From Streptococcus parasanguinis (lineage in GTDB: Bacteria; Bacillota; Bacilli; Lactobacillales; Streptococcaceae), in NCBI RefSeq assembly GCF_901875555.1, contig NZ_CABFMD010000037.1, positions 42,975-106,974 of the forward strand: DNA of 64,000 nt. The letters run 5' to 3'. The notes under the pieces are model-generated. The model ran no database searches. It was not told the DNA's origin and was given only the letters and a program-made list of their open reading frames with translations. Every line of letters starts with the position of its first letter. The first letter of the stretch is position 1. The position numbers and the translations under genes were made by a program. Positions 52,218 through 60,110 of this stretch are shown here, piece by piece.

Positions 52218-52861
52218 GACACTTAGCCTAAAGGGTGCCGAAGCACCTCATTAGGCTACGGCAAGTACTATGGTGCCTTGCCGAAGTGTCTTACTAAGAA
52301 AATAAAGAAGGCATTGTCGGCCTTCTTTATTTTCTGTCGTAACCGGTACACGATTGAGGCTTTGCCTCTAATCATTTGACGCCAACCGCTATCAGGCGGT
52401 TTGGCTAATCATCTTACTAGCTCAAAGGGAGGAAAGTAACGTTCCTCCCTTTTTCGCGTCGTAACTCCTTGGTTAATTTATCAGGTGTATTTATTGTTAC
52501 GGCAAGCACCATGGTGCCTTGCTGAAGTGTCTTACTAAGAAAATAAGAGAGTGGGACAGAAATCGGTCATTCGTTAGAATTCGATTTCGTCGTCCCACCT
52601 CCGCACAGTTGAGTAGGGCTGTAAAAGCTGATGAAATCAGCGTAGTAGAGCCCACTCAACCACTGCGTCATGCTCGACAATCCAAAGACAATTGAGAGGC
52701 TAGGACTTTTGTCCCAGCCTCTATTTTCTGTCGTAACCTGTGTGCTTGATAGAGGCTATGCCTCTAATCATTTGACGCCATCCGCTATATTGCGGCCTGG
52801 TTAATCGTCTTACTAGCTCAAAGGGAGGAAACTATCGTTCCTCCCTTTTCACGTTGTAACT
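52218..52861 (+). repeat. Array of direct repeats and terminator hairpins after groEL
   Basis: Two ~45-base A units (52258-52303 and 52498-52546: ACGGCAAGxACxATGGTGCC... GTCTTACTAAGAAAATA) and two ~135-base B units (52331-52466 and 52724-52861: TCTGTCGTAACC... CTCTAATCATTTGACGCCA... AAAGGGAGGAA hairpin). Hairpins AAAGAAGG/CCTTCTTT (52305-52326) and AAAGGGAGGAA/TTCCTCCCTTT (two copies) end in T runs. The second A-B junction holds the large stem-loop repeat. No genes. Confidence 0.8.
52546..52722 (+). repeat. Large stem-loop repeat, copy 2 (downstream of groESL)
   Basis: AGAGAGTGGGACAGAAATCG through GGGACTAGGAC-type hairpin ending CCCAGCCTCT then TATTTT. It is in inverse orientation to copy 1 at 49804-50088. 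It replaces the small hairpin present at the same place in the first A-B unit, which suggests insertion into a duplicated spacer. Confidence 0.85.
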
Positions 52862-53061
52862 TGTTCTAGTTGCTTGCTTCTTTTTGTTATGGAATAATAT
52901 TTTTATTTTAAATTTTGTAACAGAAATGATAAATACTAGTTAAAGAGGACTTGTGTAGATGCTTGAAAATAAAGCGTTTGTGGTATTTTTTGGTGAAGAA
53001 GTATTTGCCAACAAATTGCAATACAAATTAACTGATTTTGTAATAATTCTAGTGTATACTA

Positions 53062-53270
53062 TTAAGAGTAGATCACAGGTCTACATTGTTGCAAGGGGAG
53101 AACTTCCCACATACATGTCTATTGACAATAAAACTTGATCGTAATATCGCTGTTAGTAAAATGAGAGTTTGAACGTAGTGTAGATTTTATCGACCTTTTT
53201 CATATTAAAAAATATTTTTCAAATTCCCCTTGCGCAAGCTCTTCCGGATTCCTCCGGGAGGGTTTTTTCT
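53062..53270 (+). ncRNA. Probable structured RNA, 6S-like in outline
   Basis: TATACT at 53056-53061 could be a -10 element. About 30 bases later TTGCAAGGGGA pairs with TCCCCTTGCGCAA near 53224-53237, closing an AU-rich interior of about 125 bases with a possible central stem (TCTA...AAACT with AGTTT...TAGA). A strong terminator follows: CTCTTCCGGA-TTCC-TCCGGGAGGG then six T. No reading frame of note. Long rod with an open middle recalls 6S RNA, but I cannot confirm the family. Confidence 0.5.
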
Positions 53271-53363
53271 TTGCAATAAAATGGTTCTTCTGTACTCGTC
53301 CTTCAAGTACTTGGATAGTTCTTGCTATTCTAAAGCTCTAATGGAAGGCTTTTTTATTACATG

Positions 53364-53897
53364 CTAATAGAAGAAATCAATGCCGTAGTTTTCTTTTAGA
53401 TAGGTCGCTAACTCGGCTTTTTCTTCCTCTCTAAATCGACAGAGGCTAAGGGCGAGACGCAATTTCAAGGTGCTTGTATTGATGATGATGTTTGACTTAG
53501 AAATATCTTCTAGCTGGGTGACTTCTCTGAGGTTAAAATCTAAATAGCAAGCCTTGCTGTTGACATGATCAGGGTCGCTGACGTCCACTTCAACATACGA
53601 TGCTCGCAACAATTCTTCTTTGGGGATGAAGATTTCTTTTGAGAAGAAAAGCCCAGGATAGACATATATACCTTCAAAGGTGAATTCAAAGGAGACTCTG
53701 TGGTTAGTCAGTCTTTTGATGCCTGCAATTGTTGCATAGATTGCAGCGAAAAAGAGGACGGTTGGAATCACAGTGAGAAGATTCAGTTGAGAAAAGTCGA
53801 TCAATCCATGTAAGAGAAGAAAGAAAATTTGAATGAATACACCTGATGCAAAGAGTAGATAGCCACCACCGACAAATTTTGAATAATAGATTTTCAT
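53364..53897 (-). CDS. Membrane protein, function unknown
   Basis: 177 residues from ATG 53897, preceded on the minus strand by CAAGGAGCTTTCT; an earlier in-frame start 11 codons upstream is not needed. Two helices (about 10-30 and 40-62) are followed by a soluble domain of about 110 residues, the layout of PH-like (bacterial PH) membrane proteins. No family is recognised with confidence. Confidence 0.75.
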   Translation of the reverse strand: MKIYYSKFVGGGYLLFASGVFIQIFFLLLHGLIDFSQLNLLTVIPTVLFFAAIYATIAGIKRLTNHRVSFEFTFEGIYVYPGLFFSKEIFIPKEELLRASYVEVDVSDPDHVNSKACYLDFNLREVTQLEDISKSNIIINTSTLKLRLALSLCRFREEEKAELATYLKENYGIDFFY

Positions 53898-54215
53898 AGA
53901 AAGCTCCTTGTATATAATAGAACTCGCCAACGCTTTTTCAAGTAGAAATAGCAGAGGTCGTACAGAGTTAAAATTCTAGCTATATTCATCATATCCTTTG
54001 GAGCGAAGTTCTGTCAACCTTTTAGCAAGCTGCGAGGCCGTAGCTTTCGTATGATTTAGTAGTTGGTTTGTGGTATACTAGTCTTGTTGTGAATTTGAAC
54101 TTTTGATCAATGGTAGTAGCTGTTGTTTTCTTAATGTTGATTAAACTGATAATTACTTTTATTTCAACTTATAAATTGAACAAATATCGTTATATAAAAA
54201 AATAAAAGAGGTAGT

Positions 54216-54965
54216 ATGTCTATTTCGTTTACTTATTGTGGAGTTGCATGTGGAGTCCTTTCTATTGATAATAAATTTTATATAGGAATTGATCCTGATT
54301 TATCTCCCAAAGGAACTTTAGTTCAGTTTAAAGGATTTGTGTCCGAGAAACAAACTAATGTCAATCATGATAAGTCTCTTCTTAATAAAGTTGATGTATG
54401 GCTAATAACTCATGGTCATCATGATCATTTAGATGATGTAGGAAGAGGTTATCTGAAAGGTAAGACTGTCGTTTCTCCCAATAAGAAAATCTTAGATGGA
54501 GTATCATGCTTAAATAATATTGTTTTAAAATGGGGAGAAGAAACGCAGTTTTCTGTCGGTGACTATCTTATTACTATCAAAGCCTTACCAGCCCATCATG
54601 CTAGTAATTACATTATGCAAAAAATAGTTGGTAAAGTTAATGGTTATCAAATATCAATTGCAAGTTCATCAGAAACTAAGGTGATTTATTTTACGGGTGA
54701 TACTATTTTCTATTCAAATTTAACAAAAAGTGTTCCCAAAAATATAGATGCTATTTTTGCTAATTTAGGTGCAGTAAAATCTGATTCGTTTGGTGGACCA
54801 TTTACAATGGATTTGAAAATGCTAAACCAAATGAATGATCTACTTCAACCTAAAAACATTTATCCAATTCATATTGAAGACTATAGTCATTACAATACGA
54901 CCAATAAAGAGGTCGAAGCTGCAAAATATAAGGTTTTATCTATTGGAGAGATTATTGATATCTAA
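54216..54965 (+). CDS. MBL-fold metallo-hydrolase (UlaG-like)
   Basis: 249 residues. Zinc site signature THGHHDHLDD (H66-D73), further His in LPAHHA, the Asp of FTGDT and a late His in YPIHIEDYSHYN. The fold and length resemble UlaG-type lactonases. No operon partner is visible. Start has AAAGAGGTAGT upstream. AT content is higher than in the core genes, in line with the accessory region beginning here. Confidence 0.85.
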   Translation: MSISFTYCGVACGVLSIDNKFYIGIDPDLSPKGTLVQFKGFVSEKQTNVNHDKSLLNKVDVWLITHGHHDHLDDVGRGYLKGKTVVSPNKKILDGVSCLNNIVLKWGEETQFSVGDYLITIKALPAHHASNYIMQKIVGKVNGYQISIASSSETKVIYFTGDTIFYSNLTKSVPKNIDAIFANLGAVKSDSFGGPFTMDLKMLNQMNDLLQPKNIYPIHIEDYSHYNTTNKEVEAAKYKVLSIGEIIDI

Positions 54966-55111
54966 TTGATTAGATGAATAAACGTATAGTAGAAAAGTTT
55001 TTGAATAAAATAAGCCAAAGTGGGTCTTAAAATAGAGATTACTCGTACCAATACTGATAAAGTTTGGGTAGTAGAGGTAGGATTTTTGTAGTTGTGTATT
55101 ATGAAATTCGG

Positions 55112-55279
55112 ATGAAGAAGAGAAAATTTGTATTCTATTCGTTACTAGTAGTTCTGTTATTATTTTTCAGTGGTTTTCACTACAATAAGTATCAGCGGAT
55201 TCACAATACTTTTGATGAAATATACTATGAGGAAAGTGATGTCGGAAGTATTTGTCCGGCATTTTTTTATGAACAATAG
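55112..55279 (+). CDS. Short membrane or secreted peptide, possibly a gene remnant
   Basis: 55 residues from ATG 55112 (MKKRKFVFYSLLVVLLLFF). A signal-like hydrophobic start leads into a short polar tail that ends 10 bases before the AbiEi-like pseudogene. The ribosome site is weak. It may be the start of a decayed lipoprotein or exported protein. Confidence 0.35.
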   Translation: MKKRKFVFYSLLVVLLLFFSGFHYNKYQRIHNTFDEIYYEESDVGSICPAFFYEQ

Positions 55280-55289
55280 GAAGGCTGAA

Positions 55290-55837
55290 ATGATTCAAAA
55301 ACAAATACAGGAAATGCTAGATCATCAGTCTATTATTAGAACATCTGATGTAGTAAAAAATGGTCAACTCATAAAGATTGCCAGGAGGATTTATATCACC
55401 GATTGGTCTCAGTAGATGAGTATGCCATTTTCCAACTCCAACATCAAAAAGTGATTTATTCTTATCTATCAGCATTGTATCTCCATGGGCTAATAGATGT
55501 TATCCCTAAATACAAAGAGGTGACGGTCTATACAGGTTATAATCCTCATCGATTTCCTAAGGAGGTAAAAAGGCATTTCATCCAGAAAGAATTGTATGAA
55601 GTCGGTGTGACAAAGATATAAACGTCCTTCGGAAATGAAGTGAAGGTATATGATTTGGAGAGAACAATTTGCGATCTCATTCGCGAGCGACAAAAGATAG
55701 ATGTGGAAATATTTTCGACTTCTTTAAAGATATATATTCAATCTTCAGATAAAAATCTTCGAAAACTTTACCAGTATGCTCGAGCGTTTCATGTGCTCGA
55801 AAACGTTCAATCATTAATAGAGGTTTTATATTCATGA
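55290..55837 (+). pseudogene. AbiEi-family antitoxin/regulator, broken
   Basis: Three consecutive frames together give an AbiEi-like protein of about 180 residues: MIQKQIQEMLDHQSIIRTSD (winged helix), then VIYSYLSALYLHGLIDVIP and VYDLERTICDLIRERQKID. A frameshift lies near 55400 and an in-frame TAA at 55619-55621. These proteins repress and neutralise AbiEii nucleotidyltransferase toxins. No AbiEii gene follows, so the system is dead. Confidence 0.8.
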
Positions 55838-56460
55838 TTAAAAATGTGGGGCAAATGATGGGGCCAATCAGTTATAGACAAGCAAAAAAGCCTTGGAACT
55901 CAAGGCTTTTTCCTGTTGATTTAGATGCCCCCTACATGAAATACTTCATTTTAGTGTAGAAGAAAATAGCAATAGATGCTTGAAATAGAGGAGTTCTTTT
56001 TAAAATCTTTCTTCGAATTGAAGTGATTTGAAATACAATTTGGTACAAATTTGGTACAAATAATCAAATCACAATTCTATCCTATATTTTTTCTAGAATT
56101 TAATAATATAATCATTGACTAAATTGATTTCTACGCTAGAATAAAGAAATGATGTAAAAGAATCTAGTACTATGTAGTACAGAAAAATTGACTTAAATTA
56201 TTTGTTTAACTCTTAGAAGTTAGTATACATTAACATTTTCCTTTAGAACTAATCACAAAAAGAACTTGTTTCAGAATTTGTTAAGTTTAGTAAGTTTAAA
56301 AAATTAAAAAAATGCTATTATAATATTTTTTGTATTATTAAAAATAATTTAAAATCAACAAATAATACAAATTTTATGGTAGAATATAGTTAGCTTTATA
56401 TAAAAAAACTATTGTTAATTTAAGTTTTCTTTGACAAAGTTTTTACGTTTGGAGGATGTT
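55838..56460. other. AT-rich intergenic region before the toxin operon
   Basis: No genes. A terminator hairpin AAAAAGCCTTGGAACTCAAGGCTTTTT lies near 55886-55913. A perfect tandem 11-base repeat TTTGGTACAAA occurs at 56039-56049 and 56050-56060. The last ~200 bases are extremely AT-rich with a TAGAAT near 56382 that may be the -10 element for the toxin operon. Confidence 0.6.
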
Positions 56461-57024
56461 TTGGAGGCATACCATGGTACTAAAATTGAGAATAAAGAGA
56501 AAATTGTAAGTGAAAGCTTTATTATTAGTGATACACCAAATCGTATTCCAAATGATTTAGGAAATGGCATATATTTTTTCCTAGATAAAGGTAGTAATTA
56601 TAAAAATCCAAAAGAAATGGCTGAATCATTTGTGAAAAATTATAGAAATTGTTCAAATGATGAACATATAATTTTTAAAGTTACAGTTTCTGATGAGGCC
56701 AAGTTGATAGATTATAATGATGCAGATAATGCAGCATTTTTTGAAAACTTTAGAAACAAAAGCTTAAATATTATACTGAAACACTACGATAGATTTGTAT
56801 ATCATTCCCAAATAAAGTCTTCATCTATTCCGGGTAGTTTAAAGAGAGCTAATTTAGATGGTATTGTTTTTGAGTTATTAAGAAATAAAGCGCATTATGA
56901 TGGCGTAGTCAAAGATACCTATACCCCTCAAGATAAAAAGTATAATAAAAGTTCTTTTTCTAACGGTAGAGAGCTTTGTCTCTATAGCCTTGATAAAATT
57001 CTTGAGATTAAGGAAGCAACGTAA
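56461..57024 (+). CDS. ADP-ribosyltransferase-like toxin (CmdT-like)
   Basis: 187 residues from TTG 56461, which has TTGGAGGATG at the right distance; the frame is open from 56431. The start AYHGT (H5), then DLGNGIYFF (Y38) and late NGRELCLY (E171) fit the His-Tyr-Glu triad of diphtheria-toxin/PARP-type ADP-ribosyltransferases. No signal peptide, so it acts in the cytoplasm. It heads a three-gene operon with a small acidic protein and a SecB-like chaperone, the order toxin-antitoxin-chaperone of CmdTAC, whose toxin ADP-ribosylates mRNA during phage infection. Triad and fold are read by eye; the target is inference. Confidence 0.7.
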   Translation: MEAYHGTKIENKEKIVSESFIISDTPNRIPNDLGNGIYFFLDKGSNYKNPKEMAESFVKNYRNCSNDEHIIFKVTVSDEAKLIDYNDADNAAFFENFRNKSLNIILKHYDRFVYHSQIKSSSIPGSLKRANLDGIVFELLRNKAHYDGVVKDTYTPQDKKYNKSSFSNGRELCLYSLDKILEIKEAT

Positions 57025-57048
57025 CCTAAAAAGGAGAAATGTAAAATC

Positions 57049-57456
57049 ATGTTTTTAAAATTAGACACACTGTTGAGTGAAGAAGATTATCATGTAACTG
57101 ATGAGGAAGTGATTCAGGCTTTTAAAAATTTAGGATATGTATTAAAGGAGGAAGATGCTAGAAAAAATTTAGATATCTTATGTGAATTTATTCATAGTAA
57201 AGAGACTGAAGATGGTTCATCAATATTTTCATTACCTAATTTTTCTGAGTCTTCTAGCTTAACCTTTAAACAAGATATTGAGACCTCGTCATTATATGAA
57301 GTTAATATCTATGATCTCTTTGAAAAATTTGCAAAATTTGAAGAGCCATATCAAAAGTTACAAGGAAATAATAAAGTTTATATAACAAATACTACAACTG
57401 AATCCACGGAAAGTAATTCAATTGTTAAGACTTTAAATGAAACGTTGGTCGCATAA
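57049..57456 (+). CDS. Putative antitoxin of toxin-antitoxin-chaperone operon
   Basis: 135 residues, acidic (many Glu and Asp), without membrane segment or recognisable DNA-binding motif. Ribosome site AAAAAGGAGAAATG. It lies 24 bases after the toxin gene and its stop TAA directly precedes the ATG of the SecB-like gene, so the two are coupled. The carboxy end from about residue 105 (NNKVYITNTTTESTES) is polar and probably disordered, as expected for a chaperone-addiction tail. The role rests on position and composition. Confidence 0.6.
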   Translation: MFLKLDTLLSEEDYHVTDEEVIQAFKNLGYVLKEEDARKNLDILCEFIHSKETEDGSSIFSLPNFSESSSLTFKQDIETSSLYEVNIYDLFEKFAKFEEPYQKLQGNNKVYITNTTTESTESNSIVKTLNETLVA

Positions 57457-57879
57457 ATGAATACAAAAGAAAATATAAGTCAATTTCAGTTTTCTAGACC
57501 TAGATTGAAAGAAGCAATTTTTTTAGCCAATTCTGATGATAATACTGACGATATAGTGTTTTCATTTGAAACAAAAGTTCAAGAGCCGGAAAAAGATGAG
57601 GATGACAGTAAGTTATTTGCTAAAGTGATGTTTACTGTCTCAAACTTCGAAGACTTGTCACCTACATCTGATGTACCGTACTTTTTAAGAGTCTCTATGG
57701 AATCAACATTTTCATGGGATGAAATGCTAGATTTCTCAGTTGAAGATTTTTTAAAAGTTAATGCACCCTCACTTTTATTGTCATTTATTCGTCCTGTTGT
57801 TGCAGAATTAACAGGGTTATCCGAATACAAACAACAGTATTTACCGTTTATTGATTTTTCAGCAAATAAAAAAATATAA
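57457..57879 (+). CDS. SecB-like chaperone of toxin-antitoxin-chaperone operon
   Basis: 140 residues. The carboxy part, NAPSLLLSFIRPVVAELTGL followed by LPFIDFS, matches the SecB pattern of a helix with Arg-Pro then a Leu-Pro-Phe strand. The central strands with acidic surface also fit. Streptococci have no export SecB, so a SecB-like protein here points to a toxin-antitoxin chaperone. It would hold the antitoxin folded; phage proteins could compete for it and so free the toxin. Confidence 0.7.
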   Translation: MNTKENISQFQFSRPRLKEAIFLANSDDNTDDIVFSFETKVQEPEKDEDDSKLFAKVMFTVSNFEDLSPTSDVPYFLRVSMESTFSWDEMLDFSVEDFLKVNAPSLLLSFIRPVVAELTGLSEYKQQYLPFIDFSANKKI

Positions 57880-57926
57880 TATCATCCCAATTGTAGTAAT
57901 AAAAAAATCAATTTGATGATTATTAA

Positions 57927-57982
57927 GGCTCTATAATTTCACAGTGGTTTCACTCACCATAGAAATTATAGGGCCATTTTTC
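57927..57982 (+). terminator. Terminator of toxin-antitoxin-chaperone operon
   Basis: Long stem with arms GGCTCTATAATTTC and GAAATTATAGGGCC, then ATTTTTCG, 48 bases after the chaperone stop. Confidence 0.8.
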
Positions 57983-58172
57983 GTTAATTAACTATAGTTA
58001 ATTAAGAGTGAATAATTTTTTGCTATAAATAATCTTATAATTAAAGAATGAATCGAGAAGTTTCCGAAAAAGAAGTCTTTTCCTGAAAGAGGTTGATTGT
58101 TCATTTTAGTATATACCGTATTTTACTTTATAAACACTTGTAGTCTGACTTTATTTATCGAAGGAGGAACAA

Positions 58173-58622
58173 ATGAACGATTTTGAATACGGCTTACCTG
58201 TAGCTTGGCTAGTAGAATTTACTGAAGCTTTAAACGAAGCTTTAGATTTTAGAAAATTTGATGTAACTTTAGATAGTATAAATTTAAAACCAAGTCTAGA
58301 AAACAATAGACTAGTTGATAAAATTAAGGATGAGTTATCAAGCTTCCTTCCTTATGGACAATTGAAGAATAATAAGAGTCCAATCTATTTTGATTTAAAC
58401 TATCCAGATGATTGCTTAGGTATAGTATCATTTAATAGCAGAAACTACATTGATGCAGACTTATTACATGAATATTTTGAAAAAATGGATTTGTTGAAGG
58501 AGGATGCGCCAAAAGAATATTACAGCGCTCTCATCAAGCAATGGATTAACGATGCAGAAATTATAGAAAACGAAGTTCAACAACTTCTTCGTCAAATAAC
58601 AAAAAAACATTTTAATCAGTAA
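58173..58622 (+). CDS. Protein of unknown function
   Basis: 149 residues, preceded by GAAGGAGGAAC, a strong ribosome site. Acidic and soluble, with alternating Leu/Phe and Asp-Asn stretches, no signal peptide, no catalytic motif seen. It lies just after the toxin-antitoxin-chaperone terminator; it may be an independent accessory gene or a defence-island passenger. Not recognised. Confidence 0.65.
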   Translation: MNDFEYGLPVAWLVEFTEALNEALDFRKFDVTLDSINLKPSLENNRLVDKIKDELSSFLPYGQLKNNKSPIYFDLNYPDDCLGIVSFNSRNYIDADLLHEYFEKMDLLKEDAPKEYYSALIKQWINDAEIIENEVQQLLRQITKKHFNQ

Positions 58623-58757
58623 CACTCTAGTATAAAAATTGGTTTCTTTTTTTCACAAAAGGAAATTAACTTTTAGAACTGAGAATAGCGTGACTTATTC
58701 TTTTCTCATGTTATAGCTTTTTATCATTTAATTTTATTATTTTTGAAAAAACGATTG

Positions 58758-58798
58758 CTGTTATAACAGACATTTTCAACATTTTCTATTATAATAGA
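58758..58798 (+). promoter_or_regulatory. Twin palindromic operators upstream of lipoprotein gene 1
   Basis: CTGTTATAACAG (58758-58769) and TCTATTATAATAGA (58785-58798), both centred on TTATAA, centres 28 bases apart. The second also offers TATAAT as a -10 element. The same pair with the same spacing precedes lipoprotein gene 2 (61825-61868). Confidence 0.7.
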
Positions 58799-58860
58799 CA
58801 TTTTTGTTGCAATTCTGTAATTTTATTTTGGCATACTATATTGAAAAAGGAGGTATATTT

Positions 58861-59223
58861 ATGAGAAAAATTATTAGTGTTCTGTTTGTTTCGCTCCTAG
58901 CTATCACCCTTATTTCATGCTCCAATCAAAATAACCAAACTTTAGATGGAGAATATTATTGGATAAACGAAAATCGAAATGAACGAGTATTTATGATTTC
59001 TGGAAATAAGGGAACAATTGACAGTGGTGAAGCTGATACCTTTGTCATTGATAAAGAGAATGAAACCATTGAATTGATGGGATCACAAATCATAAATCGA
59101 AGCGAAAGCTATACATTTAATGATGGAGTATTTACTGTTGATATTAGTGGAATAAAACATGATTACTATTTAAAAGGTAGTGAGGCATATAAAAATGCTC
59201 TAAAACAATATGGATATAAATAA
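58861..59223 (+). CDS. Small lipoprotein 1 (paralogue of the gene at 61930)
   Basis: 120 residues from ATG 58861 behind AAAGGAGG. Lipobox LISC with C20, then a small beta-rich domain (TLDGEYYWINENRNERVF, TVDISGIKHDYYLKGS). It is anchored in the outer face of the membrane. About half its residues match the 61930 product, including EYYWI, GEAD and GSEAYKNAL-type end. Function unknown; shared operators suggest shared control. Confidence 0.85.
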   Translation: MRKIISVLFVSLLAITLISCSNQNNQTLDGEYYWINENRNERVFMISGNKGTIDSGEADTFVIDKENETIELMGSQIINRSESYTFNDGVFTVDISGIKHDYYLKGSEAYKNALKQYGYK

Positions 59224-59231
59224 CATTATTC

Positions 59232-59260
59232 ACACCTATTTTACCGAATAGGTGTTTTTT
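59232..59260 (+). terminator. Terminator of lipoprotein gene 1
   Basis: Stem ACACCTATT / AATAGGTGT with six T, 9 bases after the stop. Confidence 0.8.
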
Positions 59261-59377
59261 GTGCTGAATAGATTACTTCAAAAAACTTTTAAGCTTATTC
59301 TTAACCGAATAGCTTATATTTCATGTAAATTAGCTTAATCAAAGAAATTGGATTATATTTTATTATACAATGGATTC

Positions 59378-59575
59378 ATGAATAATTTAAAAGAAGCAAA
59401 TATTAGAAAAGCCATTTGGCATATTAGACGTCACCTAAACGAACTATTAAACTCACAGGATGAAAAATATAGGAAACATGAAATGTTTCACCTAAGATCT
59501 AGTATTGAATGTTTAGAACGTGTGATGAACAACGAAAAACCCTATCCACCTATGGATAGGGAAGAAGTGTTTTAA
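59378..59575 (+). CDS. Small protein of unknown function
   Basis: 65 residues from ATG 59378 (MNNLKEANIRKAIWHIRRHL); an upstream TTG gives no better site. Predicted all-helical and basic, with a Pro-rich end (KPYPPMDREEVF). No ribosome site is clear. Not recognised. Confidence 0.45.
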   Translation: MNNLKEANIRKAIWHIRRHLNELLNSQDEKYRKHEMFHLRSSIECLERVMNNEKPYPPMDREEVF

Positions 59576-59610
59576 AAGTCATTGTATCTATTATATTATA
59601 AAATTTAGTA

Positions 59611-59772
59611 TTAAAAAAGTATGTTTTTGAAATGATAAAAATAGATACGACCATCCCAGATAGGTTCTCTATCCCCTTTAGAAATTTCTCTGTTAATATG
59701 TTTAGATTTTTTTAGTGCCAGTTTTAAATAGTCAATAGCGTCTTCTTCGATTTGTTTAGATGATTTAGACAT
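59611..59772 (-). CDS. Small protein, probable DUF4365-like amino-terminal fragment
   Basis: 53 residues, too short for routine gene calling. MSKSSKQIEEDAIDYLKLAL followed by INREISKGDREPIWDGRIY recalls the start of DUF4365 proteins, which are found in defence islands; the rest of that family is absent. Ribosome site AAGAGGTTAATT. It may be a truncated gene. Confidence 0.4.
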   Translation of the reverse strand: MSKSSKQIEEDAIDYLKLALKKSKHINREISKGDREPIWDGRIYFYHFKNILF

Positions 59773-60029
59773 AATTAACCTCTTAATAAGTTGTTCTATA
59801 CTAAGTATTATATCAATTTATGTGATAATTTTTCTAAATTATCCTTGCTATCCTAATATCATTCCTAAGAAAATCAAAGATTTATGACTAAATGGATAGA
59901 TGATTACGAATATAAGGTTAGGAGATTAGAGAATTTTATCAATATACTTGATAATACAAGAAATCAAAATGTTACCAAATTAGAACGGGAAACAAAATCA
60001 GTATAGTTATTTGAGATACCATGAAAAAA

Positions 60030-60068
60030 TTATAAGGCTGATAGTATTAATATCACTATCAGCCTTAC
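60030..60068 (-). terminator. tprA terminator
   Basis: Stem AAGGCTGATAGT / ACTATCAGCCTT; read on the minus strand it ends ATAATTTTTT, downstream of the tprA stop. Confidence 0.75.
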
Positions 60069-60110
60069 AGGTTATTTAACGTTTCAGAAAAACTATAATG
60101 TCAAGATTAA

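Noticed and set aside
52218..52861. CRISPR array after groEL
   Set aside because: The repeats are few, long, unequal and contain terminators; no regular spacer pattern.
54110..54205. 31-residue hydrophobic frame before the MBL-fold gene
   Set aside because: No ribosome site and very AT-rich sequence; could be chance.
59884..60006. 40-codon frame MTKWIDDYEYKVRRLENF before the tprA terminator
   Set aside because: No ribosome site and no family recognised; too short to support.
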